Below are positions 1-5,905 of a stretch of DNA of 38,136 nt, in pieces. The stretch's first letter is position 1, and each line of letters starts with the position of its first letter. The position numbers and the translations under genes are program-made. The notes below the pieces were generated by a model. The model made no database searches and was not told the DNA's origin. It worked only from the letters and a program-made list of their open reading frames with translations. Source of the DNA: Bacteroidaceae bacterium (GTDB lineage Bacteria; Bacteroidota; Bacteroidia; Bacteroidales; Bacteroidaceae); the NCBI GenBank assembly GCA_017617805.1, contig JAFZVN010000030.1, forward strand, positions 1-38,136, read 5' to 3'.

Positions 1-546
1 CGATTCATTCGTTGTTCCGCCCTGATTCGTGCTGCCGCCAGTCTCAGAGCCTGTACCAGCGTTCGAGGTGCCACCCTTGGCAGCTGCAATCTCGGCCTTG
101 GTCTTGTCCGTCCACGCCAGCTTCACGTCCTTCTTCAGTTCTTCGCGGGTGAACTCGCCAGTGCTCTGAGCCAAGAGCTTCACGGTCTTCACGGCTGCGC
201 CTGTCTTCTGACCCTCTGCCAGCGTGCCGATGGCTGCAGTGGCAGTCTTATCGTTCTCAGCGTCGTAGAGCGTCTCAAGGGCATTGGCCTCCACGGTGGC
301 CTTGAAGATGGCAAGGTTCTCGATCTTGACCGTGTTGCCCATCAGCAGCATCTCGCGCACGCACTTCACGAAGTCGGTCAGCACACCCAGGATGCTGCCC
401 TCCGAGAACACCGTGTTGTGCTCTGCCATGTGGCGCGCCATGTCCTGAATGGTCAAGGCCTGCTTGTAACTCACTCGGGCATAAAGCTTGCCCGCCAATT
501 CGGTTTCCGATGACTCGGTCACCTTGCTCAAATAAAGTTCAATCAT
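1..546 (-). CDS. HU-like (HU-HIG type) DNA-binding protein, 3' end cut by window edge
   Basis: The minus-strand frame opens with ATG at 546 and stays open to position 1, giving about 182 residues with no stop. It begins MIELYLSKVTESS and contains YARVSYKQALTIQDMARHMAEHN, a ..SILGVLTDFVKCVREMLLMGNTV stretch and ..IENLAIF, which fits the Bacteroidetes HU-related fold in which a beta-arm dimer binds DNA. After about residue 150 it becomes a low-complexity Gly/Ser/Thr tail. Larger than classical HU (about 90 residues). Known context: such genes in Bacteroidales commonly sit near amidase/lysozyme genes and near VirE-N/DUF3987 genes, and one of the latter lies at 6403. The promoter is read on the minus strand at 718-725, so the transcript has a leader of about 165 nt. 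Function beyond DNA binding is inference. Confidence 0.
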   Translation of the reverse strand, partial: MIELYLSKVTESSETELAGKLYARVSYKQALTIQDMARHMAEHNTVFSEGSILGVLTDFVKCVREMLLMGNTVKIENLAIFKATVEANALETLYDAENDKTATAAIGTLAEGQKTGAAVKTVKLLAQSTGEFTREELKKDVKLAWTDKTKAEIAAAKGGTSNAGTGSETGGSTNQGGTTNES

Positions 547-549
547 AGT

Positions 550-579
550 TGTGTTTGTGTTATATAATGTGTTTGTGTT
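550..579 (-). repeat. duplicated 12-mer directly upstream of the HU-like start codon
   Basis: TGTGTTTGTGTT occurs at 550-561 and again at 568-579, separated by ATATAA. Read on the minus strand, two AACACAAACACA copies end 3 nt before the ATG at 546. They occupy the place where a ribosome or regulator would act on the leader. No Shine-Dalgarno motif is present. Confidence 0.8.
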
Positions 580-678
580 GTGTGTGGCCAGCTACATCGG
601 GTGACCACTTCCCGCTTTTCTTCACACTGATATATTATTTTATCTCACACAGATGGCACGGATTTCACAGATTTTTCT

Positions 679-713
679 CTCTAAACCTTAAACTCTCAAC
701 CCTCAACTTTTAC
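679..713. repeat. 7-nt-period array
   Basis: Five consecutive heptamers of the form CTCTAAA, CCTTAAA, CTCTCAA, CCCTCAA, CTTTTAC. It lies in the leader of the HU-like gene. It belongs to the same class as the arrays at 32782-32830 and, in reverse orientation, 27531-27565. The stretch 547-1160 has no convincing gene: it contains this array, the HU promoter, the 21-nt tandem repeat and the inverted 8-mer arrays. Confidence 0.75.
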
Positions 714-717
714 ATTG

Positions 718-748
718 CAAAGTTACGAAAAATGTCTGAAATACACAA
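718..748 (-). promoter_or_regulatory. promoter of the HU-like gene
   Basis: CAAAGTTA at 718-725 is TAACTTTG on the minus strand, the Bacteroidetes -7 element. CAA at 746-748 gives TTG 20 nt upstream as the -33 element. Transcription would start near 712. Confidence 0.6.
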
Positions 749-820
749 GTGATTACCCATTTATTTTCAATAATTTTTCAATTTTTTTAGAGCGATAATT
801 GAGGTATTTCAATAAGCGTG

Positions 821-859
821 GGTTATTGGAAAATAAGGGTTGGTTATTGGAAAATAAGG
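821..859. repeat. 21-nt tandem direct repeat
   Basis: GGTTATTGGAAAATAAGG occurs at 821-838 and 842-859, a repeat period of 21 nt. Two iteron-like copies lie in an AT-rich stretch between the HU promoter and the transposase. The role is unknown; the spacing of two helical turns would suit a dimeric DNA-binding protein. Confidence 0.75.
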
Positions 860-879
860 TGCCTCCGTCTGGAAATACA

Positions 880-916
880 GAAAGTAGGAAAGTAAGAAAG
901 TGGACATTAAGGGTTT
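880..916. repeat. 8-nt-period array, left arm of an inverted pair
   Basis: Units GAAAGTAG, GAAAGTAA and GAAAGTGG are followed by ACATTAAGGGTTT. The reverse complement recurs at 1019-1063, and a direct copy including the preceding AATACA lies at 9003-9036. Confidence 0.85.
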
Positions 917-1018
917 GGAGGCGGACATGCGACATTATATATATAAGTTTCTAATTTAAAATTATAATATTATTAATACGATTATAATTCTTATATTGTC
1001 TTCTTTTTCCTTCTTTCA

Positions 1019-1063
1019 AAACCCTTAATGTCCACTTTCCTACTTTCTTACTTTCCTACTTTC
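1019..1063. repeat. 8-nt-period array, right arm of the inverted pair
   Basis: AAACCCTTAATGT is followed by CCACTTTC, CTACTTTC, TTACTTTC and CTACTTTC. This is the reverse complement of 880-916 with one extra 8-nt unit. The loop between the arms (917-1018) is extremely AT-rich. Folded, the arms would form a stem of more than 35 bp. Confidence 0.85.
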
Positions 1064-1117
1064 AACCAGCATCTACCGCCATATTTTTTAGATTTTCTCA
1101 CAAAAATACATTTTTTG

Positions 1118-1149
1118 TTGTATTGCAAGGATTTTTTCCCTTATCTTTG
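1118..1149 (+). promoter_or_regulatory. promoter of the transposase-like gene
   Basis: TTG at 1118-1120, then 21 nt, then TATCTTTG at 1142-1149 match the Bacteroidetes consensus. The predicted start of transcription near 1155 leaves a very short leader. Confidence 0.6.
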
Positions 1150-1160
1150 CACTAAACACG

Positions 1161-2336
1161 GTGAGTCGTGAAAAAATGAAAAGTATGGAAGTATCGTCAT
1201 ATCGTCCACGAAATGCAGGCCACGACTATTATGGTCGTGGAACATACCTAATAACACTCGTTGTTAGCGGTCGAGAACCCTTGCTCTCTCATTTTGTGCC
1301 CGATCTCGGTCGCAAAGCCGCAACCCTTGCTCTCACACCACTTGGAGAGGCAATACAGGAGGCATGGCAGCAAACACCTGCCCGACAGTCGGCCCATGGG
1401 AACCGTGTTAAGGTGCATGCGTGCGTATGTATGCCCGACCATTTTCATGGCGTGCTTGAAGTGCTGGAGCCGATGCAGTGGAGTCTTGGCGATATCATTC
1501 AGGCTTTCAAGGCTTTCTGTACCAGTTGTTGGCAGCAGGGGCTGGGGCTTCCATCCTCTACGAATCGACCGATATCGGTTGATTGCAAGAGTGGTGATGC
1601 ACCCGACTGGCTGCGTGAGAAGGCCGCTATACACAATAATGAGGGCACCCTGATACGCAGCATGTCGAAAAAGCAGCGTCAGGAGTATTACACTTTTGTT
1701 GGGCGTAGCAAAAGGCCGCTCTTCGATGACAATTACGATGACACAGTATGTCTTGACGAGCGTCATCGTCAGGCGATGATTGCCTACGTGCATGACAATG
1801 CGAGGCGTGCTCTGTTGAGGCAGCTCTTGCCCAACTTCTTGAGCCGATGTCTGCACGTGCAAATAGGTAATCGCAGCTATGGTGCCTTCGGCAATCTGTT
1901 CTTCCTAAGATGGCCTCGCAAAGTGCAGGTGATGTGCCATCGTCGCCATCCTGTGAGCCACCTTCCTTATGAAGAAACGGACGATTATGCACGTGAGCAC
2001 AGAGAGTGGGAAAAGGCCATCATGGAAGGTTGTACAGTCATCGTCACTCCTGGTGTATCTCGCGGAGAGCAACTGATGAAGAACGAGTGCATGGAACGTG
2101 GCTTTCCGCTGATACATTTGCAGGCAGCACCGATAGGCCAGTACTGGAAACCTGAGAAAAAACGCTTTGAGGCATGTGCAAGAGGCACACTGCTCATACT
2201 TGCCCCTTGGGAACTTGAAGCAATGGGTGATGTCGGTCATGTACCAGCCGACAGCGACTACAGCCGTTTCCACAATCTCAACACTCTGGCTGCTGAAATA
2301 TGCACTTTCGAAGGAGAAGCAAAAATAATTAGATAA
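1161..2336 (+). CDS. HUH/Y1 (RAYT-like) transposase with extra C-terminal domain
   Basis: A 391-residue reading from GTG 1161; ATG at 1176 is an equally good start given the short leader. The N-terminal half resembles the IS200/REP-associated tyrosine transposase fold. It has a strand near YLITLVVSGREP (residues 29-39), the metal-binding HUH motif in CMPDHFHG (H94, H96), and a candidate nucleophile Y192 in LFDDNYDDTV followed by a YVHDNARRA helix (about 209-217). Such enzymes cut and rejoin single-stranded DNA at palindromic elements. Residues about 255-350 are an additional domain with strand-Gly-helix character (CTVIVTPGVSRGEQL, then ARGTLLILAPWEL), resembling a Rossmann-type nucleotide-binding fold such as DprA/LOG; that comparison is inference. 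Typical RAYTs are 150-250 residues. It stands alone between its own promoter and terminator, beside the inverted arrays at 880-1063. Confidence 0.75.
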   Translation: MSREKMKSMEVSSYRPRNAGHDYYGRGTYLITLVVSGREPLLSHFVPDLGRKAATLALTPLGEAIQEAWQQTPARQSAHGNRVKVHACVCMPDHFHGVLEVLEPMQWSLGDIIQAFKAFCTSCWQQGLGLPSSTNRPISVDCKSGDAPDWLREKAAIHNNEGTLIRSMSKKQRQEYYTFVGRSKRPLFDDNYDDTVCLDERHRQAMIAYVHDNARRALLRQLLPNFLSRCLHVQIGNRSYGAFGNLFFLRWPRKVQVMCHRRHPVSHLPYEETDDYAREHREWEKAIMEGCTVIVTPGVSRGEQLMKNECMERGFPLIHLQAAPIGQYWKPEKKRFEACARGTLLILAPWELEAMGDVGHVPADSDYSRFHNLNTLAAEICTFEGEAKIIR

Positions 2337-2362
2337 AGAATAATACAGTGAAAGAATAACAT

Positions 2363-2397
2363 CAAGGCTTGTATGTAAGATTGCAAGCCTTTTTCTT
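2363..2397 (+). terminator. intrinsic terminator after the transposase gene
   Basis: AAGGCTTG at 2363-2370 pairs perfectly with CAAGCCTT at 2383-2390, followed by TTTCTTTG. An 8-bp stem with a 12-nt loop. Confidence 0.65.
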
Positions 2398-2461
2398 TGT
2401 CCATTTCTCGTGCCCAGCCACAGAAAAACGTTTTTTTTCATAATTTTCTTCCCCAAAAGTT

Positions 2462-2490
2462 TGTTTGATGAAAAATAATCTCTATCTTTG
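2462..2490 (+). promoter_or_regulatory. promoter upstream of the rod RNA and secreted-protein genes
   Basis: TATCTTTG at 2483-2490 with TTTG at about 2463-2466 upstream. Transcription from about 2495 would read the structured region 2592-2707 and then the gene at 2788, nearly 300 nt downstream. That is an unusually long leader. Confidence 0.55.
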
Positions 2491-2591
2491 CCAATGAAAA
2501 TAGTGTTTCACCCTATAAAGCAGAACTGCGTATGGTAACATAACAACAACATAAGGACATAAGGATTTGAACATCCACTTTTGATTCTTGC

Positions 2592-2707
2592 CTTCTGATA
2601 ATTGGGGAATTAGATGAATCCGTAAAGAACTAAAGTAGATAGTTCACGCCGTTCGGCGTGGGCATTTACTCGTTTAATACGGATAGGTTTCCCCAATACC
2701 TCAGAAG
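2592..2707 (+). ncRNA. candidate structured RNA, long rod-like hairpin
   Basis: Five nested stems, all read directly: CTTCTGA 2592-2598 with TCAGAAG 2701-2707; ATTGGGGAA 2601-2609 with TTCCCCAAT 2689-2697; ATCCGTA 2618-2624 with TACGGAT 2678-2684; GTAGAT 2635-2640 with ATTTAC 2664-2669 (one G-U); CACGCC 2645-2650 with GGCGTG 2655-2660 around loop GTTC. That is 35 base pairs in 116 nt, separated by small internal loops, with its own upstream promoter. A U-rich stretch follows at about 2731-2743. The stretch 2337-2787 has no gene. It could be a free small RNA (6S-like shape is one possibility), a leader element for the gene at 2788, or a single-strand transposon end. I cannot assign a known family. 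Confidence 0.5.
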
Positions 2708-2787
2708 ACATAGACGAAGTAAATTGTCCACGTTTTCTTTTTGTATATACATAACAATCAAAATTAACCTATTAAAACAAAACAATT

Positions 2788-3480
2788 ATGAGAAAATTAT
2801 TATTTATCGTATTTATCGTCTTTACTACCGTATCATTGCAGGCATTCTGCGAAGAAAAAACCATGCCGATTAACTATGTGCCTCAAAGTGAAGGCTTCTT
2901 TGCTTTTACAACTGGGACTGATATGAAATCGATATTAGCGTACGAATATAGTCTATTTAAAAGAATGGATGTATATAACGACAAAGGGAGGTCAGGTACC
3001 TATTCCACAAGTCATGGCAAATATATCTCGTTCTCTTATGTTGGGGAAGACAACTACTTTTCCAGTAGTCACTTCTGGAATGAAACACAGCAGATGGCAT
3101 TTTACTGTAGATGGAACGAGTTCAAATTAAGTGCTTTTACTATAGATAACGACTGTGTGCATCTTGTAGATTTGATTTCAGACAACATTATTGCTTCATT
3201 CAATATAAGATCATATCCTTCCGACCCTGAACAAGACATTAAAATAATGGTTTTTGAGGGAAGAGGATCCCTGCAAGCTCTTTTTCTAGTCATCAATAGC
3301 TGGGGGACTATCCATATATATGACTCGCTTCCACCTTCTCGAGTTTCTTCTGCGACAGCAGACAGCCCTACATCAAGTCGAATCTATGATGTAAAAGGAG
3401 TGCAAAGAAACGAAGCAGAAGATGGTCTGAACATCGTCCGTATGAGCGACGGGACAACGAAGAAGGTAATGGTAAAATAA
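2788..3480 (+). CDS. secreted protein with GLNIVR..KKVMVK tail
   Basis: 230 residues, starting MRKLLFIVFIVFTTVSLQAF, a good signal peptide with cleavage near A19-C22. The middle is rich in aromatic and polar residues without a family I recognise. Residues about 196-230 form a tail, RIYDVKGVQRNEAEDGLNIV followed by RMSDGTTKKVMVK, of the kind common on exported Bacteroidales proteins and resembling the T9SS C-terminal domain in layout. The same tail ends the next gene and the remnant at 4211-4312. Likely co-transcribed with the gene at 3515 (34-nt gap). Codon use is AT-rich compared with the core genes further right. Function unknown; location outside the cytoplasm is a safe inference. Confidence 0.75.
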   Translation: MRKLLFIVFIVFTTVSLQAFCEEKTMPINYVPQSEGFFAFTTGTDMKSILAYEYSLFKRMDVYNDKGRSGTYSTSHGKYISFSYVGEDNYFSSSHFWNETQQMAFYCRWNEFKLSAFTIDNDCVHLVDLISDNIIASFNIRSYPSDPEQDIKIMVFEGRGSLQALFLVINSWGTIHIYDSLPPSRVSSATADSPTSSRIYDVKGVQRNEAEDGLNIVRMSDGTTKKVMVK

Positions 3481-3514
3481 AAAAAAATAATGTCAAACTA
3501 AAAATTAAATCGTT

Positions 3515-4081
3515 ATGAAAAAGATTCTTTTATTTGTATTATTAGGTGTTTGTGTTAATGTAAAAGCTCAGTATTATATTGTAGATTTTACGGAAGTAGA
3601 TTTGCTGGGTACATGGGATGTAACGTCATTTAGTGGAGAGTTGACTCTTGGTTTCAATGGCAGAGAGTATGACAGTAGTGCACCGACGTCTATCATCTTT
3701 AGTGCCCCAGAGGATGGAATGTCATATGTAAACAAGGAAGGAGGTGGATTATTTGAAGCTTATGGCTATTATGTTACAAACAAGCAAATCTTACATTTTA
3801 TGAGTGCTAGAGACCGCAGGGGTTATACAGGAACTTACATGTTCAGTTTCAAAATAGTTCATTATGATGGTGCTATGATGATTTTGGAGACATATACGGG
3901 AAGCGCCAGAATCGTAATACAGAAAAGAAGCGACAACGCATCTGTCCGCTCCGCAACAGCTCCAGAGGGTGATGCAGCCTATTATAATTTGAATGGCGAA
4001 AGAACGGACGAACCCTCTCGTGGCATCAACATTGTCAGAGAAGCCAATGGGGACACAAAGAAGGTGATGGTGAATAAATGA
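3515..4081 (+). CDS. secreted paralogue with GINIVR..KKVMVNK tail
   Basis: 188 residues with signal peptide MKKILLFVLLGVCVNVKAQ, cleaved before Y20. The early segment VDLLGTWDVTSFSGELTLGF and later FEAYGYYVTNKQILHF resemble the lipocalin-like arrangement of small Bacteroidetes exported proteins (a W near the mature N-terminus, then a beta-rich body), but this is weak. The C-terminus reads YYNLNGERTDEPSRGINIVR and ends KKVMVNK, the same tail type as the preceding gene. The bodies of the two proteins are not obviously alike, so the tail is the shared module. It follows the gene at 2788 in the same orientation with an A-rich gap. AT-rich codon use. No function can be assigned. Confidence 0.75.
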   Translation: MKKILLFVLLGVCVNVKAQYYIVDFTEVDLLGTWDVTSFSGELTLGFNGREYDSSAPTSIIFSAPEDGMSYVNKEGGGLFEAYGYYVTNKQILHFMSARDRRGYTGTYMFSFKIVHYDGAMMILETYTGSARIVIQKRSDNASVRSATAPEGDAAYYNLNGERTDEPSRGINIVREANGDTKKVMVNK

Positions 4082-4101
4082 CAATCTCTAAGCGAAAGAA
4101 T

Positions 4102-4227
4102 ATGGCAGAAGGGAATAATACAAATTTGACAAAGAAGGAAGTCCATTTCTGCAAATGGATAGGGTTCATAGCAGTCTTGTTCAGCCTTGTGGCAACCACA
4201 GCTGGATGTGCGCATTTACTCGTCTGA
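4102..4227 (+). CDS. 41-residue ORF with hydrophobic segment, possibly a relic
   Basis: ATG at 4102 to TGA at 4225-4227. The product starts MAEGNNTNLTKKEVHF and continues CKWIGFIAVLFSLVATTAGC, a lysine-tryptophan start followed by a hydrophobic stretch and a cysteine that looks like a membrane anchor or imperfect lipoprotein signal. It ends four residues later. Its end overlaps, in another frame, the tail fragment at 4211. It may be the N-terminus of a third secreted paralogue separated from its tail by a frameshift and a deletion. Confidence 0.3.
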   Translation: MAEGNNTNLTKKEVHFCKWIGFIAVLFSLVATTAGCAHLLV

Positions 4228-4312
4228 TAGTAAAGAATTCGATAAACTGCAAAAGGGACTTAACATTGTAATTCTTGATGATGGAACAGTAAAGAAAATC
4301 GTAGTAAAGTGA
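4211..4312 (+). pseudogene. C-terminal tail remnant of a third secreted paralogue
   Basis: In the frame ending at TGA 4310-4312 the sequence reads RIYSSDSKEFDKLQKGLNIV followed by ILDDGTVKKIVVK. This aligns residue for residue in layout with the tail of the protein at 2788 (RIYDVKG... GLNIVRMSDGTTKKVMVK). No start codon or full body is present upstream in this frame. It is best read as a decayed gene, perhaps with its signal peptide surviving at 4102-4227. Confidence 0.65.
4229..4231 (+). other. none beyond the remnant
   Basis: The stretch 4082-4406 contains only the small ORF, the tail remnant, the terminator and the next promoter listed above; nothing else is seen. Confidence 0.5.
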
Positions 4313-4339
4313 CTTCGACTTTATAAAATCTTATAATAA

Positions 4340-4375
4340 AATCCCATTCATATCACAATGAGTGGGATTTTTTTC
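4340..4375 (+). terminator. intrinsic terminator of the secreted-protein cluster
   Basis: Twelve bases at 4340-4351 pair with 4358-4369 with one wobble around loop ATCACA, followed by a run of T. It sits directly upstream of the next promoter. Confidence 0.75.
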
Positions 4376-4376
4376 G

Positions 4377-4384
4377 TATCTTTG
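4377..4384 (+). promoter_or_regulatory. -7 element of the 415-residue protein gene
   Basis: TATCTTTG at 4377-4384. Transcription near 4390 makes the GTG at 4362 impossible as a start codon and selects ATG 4407. No clear -33 element is visible. Confidence 0.6.
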
Positions 4385-4406
4385 CAAATCAACATTTAAT
4401 AAAAAT

Positions 4407-5654
4407 ATGAAAGACCATTTTGTTATTGGAAGCGATGGGCAATGGGACATCCAGGATGTTCCAGAGCAATACACGGAAAAAGCGTTTTATGTGAAAGATA
4501 GAATGAGTGATGTGTCCAAATGCTATTTTTCTGAGGCTGGAAGTATATTCCCTGTTCGAGACGTGAGGAGGTTGTTGCAATATGCATACGACATGAATCA
4601 TGTCATTGCTGTGTTACAAGAGTTACGAGATATGCGAGAGAACGGACATGAAATGTGTCTTGAAGATAGTGTGTATGGCATTATGATAATGAACCATTTA
4701 AAGATATTGAAAGAGAAAGCTATGAAAGTGTGGATTGCGCTGCATGAAGTGACGAAAAACAATGAAAATCCCTTTTATGTTGAAGTGGGCATTACACATC
4801 AAATGAAAGAGCTTGATTTGTCATCAGAAATAGAACAATACTTGACGAGTATTTGGATGATTTACGAAAAAATGATGGAGTGGATAGAATCATGCACAAA
4901 GACCATAGATAGTTTGATTCTCTTTTTCACTCAAGATTGTGAAATCTACCGTCAGTTCTTTATAAATGGGTATCAAGATTACTGGAAAACGTACCGACAA
5001 AAGTTGAGCGATAGATTGTTGACAGAACTTTACAGAGAAGATATGTTCGGCGAAAAAATATTGTCGATAGGTAAAAAACCCACCCCTGAACATTGGGGAA
5101 GAGCATTGGAATTAAAACTAGCAAAATTGAAAGAAGACCCTACATACTCTTTTATGGAATTATTTCATCGCGCCGATAAAATGTTTGAATTAACGGTGCC
5201 CCCAAACCTTCCTAATGTAGTAATAAATAGGATAGGTTTTAGCATGGGGAATGGAGAAATTGAAGATTTATCGTTTGACCGCAATATTCGTGTTTTTTAT
5301 CGTCATATGGCGGAAATAAATATATTGAAGTCGAAAATTACAGGCGAAATAATTACGACAACGAATGGATTTGCCATTAATGACTCTGTGCTGAATCTAT
5401 TGGACGAACTTGTGAAAACAGCCATCAAAGCACATCCAAAATCACGCAAACACATTTTGATGCCTGTGCGAGCAGGAAAAGAAGCGGAAATGTTGCCTAT
5501 GGTTGATTTATCATGGGTAAACACCCGTTATAATTTACACTTGACACCTATGAATTGGAGCACCTGGGTAAACAAGCAGAATGCCAACTATGATGCAAGA
5601 GAACTGAATCCGCTAATTTCACGTTTTCAAGCACTAAAACAACACGATAATTGA
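4407..5654 (+). CDS. unrecognised cytosolic helical protein, 415 residues
   Basis: Start ATG 4407 is chosen because the longer frame to 4362 begins upstream of the promoter's -7 box. No signal peptide or membrane segment. The sequence is mainly predicted helix with many Glu/Lys/Met/Trp residues: a central region around IEQYLTSIWMIYEKMMEWIE, then a C-terminal part with RKHILMPVRAGKEAEMLPMV and LTPMNWSTWVNKQNANYDAR. It sits alone between its own promoter and a strong terminator at 5716. AT-rich codon use matches the secreted paralogues to the left rather than the core genes. I do not recognise a family. Its setting in an accessory region would fit a defence, toxin or mobile-element cargo gene, but nothing in the sequence shows this. 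Confidence 0.75.
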   Translation: MKDHFVIGSDGQWDIQDVPEQYTEKAFYVKDRMSDVSKCYFSEAGSIFPVRDVRRLLQYAYDMNHVIAVLQELRDMRENGHEMCLEDSVYGIMIMNHLKILKEKAMKVWIALHEVTKNNENPFYVEVGITHQMKELDLSSEIEQYLTSIWMIYEKMMEWIESCTKTIDSLILFFTQDCEIYRQFFINGYQDYWKTYRQKLSDRLLTELYREDMFGEKILSIGKKPTPEHWGRALELKLAKLKEDPTYSFMELFHRADKMFELTVPPNLPNVVINRIGFSMGNGEIEDLSFDRNIRVFYRHMAEINILKSKITGEIITTTNGFAINDSVLNLLDELVKTAIKAHPKSRKHILMPVRAGKEAEMLPMVDLSWVNTRYNLHLTPMNWSTWVNKQNANYDARELNPLISRFQALKQHDN

Positions 5655-5715
5655 GGTCACACTTTGCAATCCTCTTTATAAATCTATAAAATTCTATATT
5701 TTTCTTTACGACCAT

Positions 5716-5749
5716 AGCCCTTGCAATTTTTCGTTGCAGGGGCTTTTTA
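5716..5749 (+). terminator. intrinsic terminator after the 415-residue protein gene
   Basis: AGCCCTTGCAA at 5716-5726 pairs with TTGCAGGGGCT at 5734-5744 (one wobble), followed by five T. The TTG at 5734-5736 inside the stem is also the -33 element of the next promoter. Confidence 0.8.
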
Positions 5750-5764
5750 TATCCTCTAACTTTG
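5734..5764 (+). promoter_or_regulatory. promoter of the primase-ATPase operon
   Basis: TTG at 5734-5736, 20 nt, then TAACTTTG at 5757-5764. The transcript would start near 5770 and carry a leader of about 135 nt. Confidence 0.7.
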
Positions 5765-5905
5765 CACTCAATTAACGGAGAAACCTCCTACAACAATACA
5801 CGAGTATTGTAGGGAACAACACTGAGCACGGTGTCCGAAGTCGCTGAAATTTTGCCTTAAGCGACTAAAGTGCAAGGCAATAATTTTTTATACATATTTT
5901 AAAAT
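5765..5905 (+). promoter_or_regulatory. leader with competing hairpins (candidate attenuator or riboregulator)
   Basis: An upstream hairpin pairs CCTACAA and TTGTAGG (about 5788-5814). Then GTCGCT 5840-5845 can pair with AGCGAC 5860-5865. TTGCCTT 5852-5858, which lies inside that loop, can instead pair with AAGGCAA 5874-5880, followed by TAATTTTTT. The second hairpin has terminator form and cannot coexist with the first. This is the layout of a transcription attenuator, with the start codon at 5906 just beyond. The ligand or trigger is unknown and no leader peptide is evident. Confidence 0.5.

Noticed and set aside
753-935. 60-residue minus-strand ORF
   Set aside because: Its sequence (LFSNNQPLFSNN) is only a translation of the 21-nt tandem repeat and the 8-mer array.
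880-1063. CRISPR-like array
   Set aside because: Units are 8 nt without spacers and there are no cas genes nearby.
2592-2707. SRP 4.5S RNA
   Set aside because: The tip loop is GTTC on a CACGCC stem and the conserved SRP internal-loop bases are absent.
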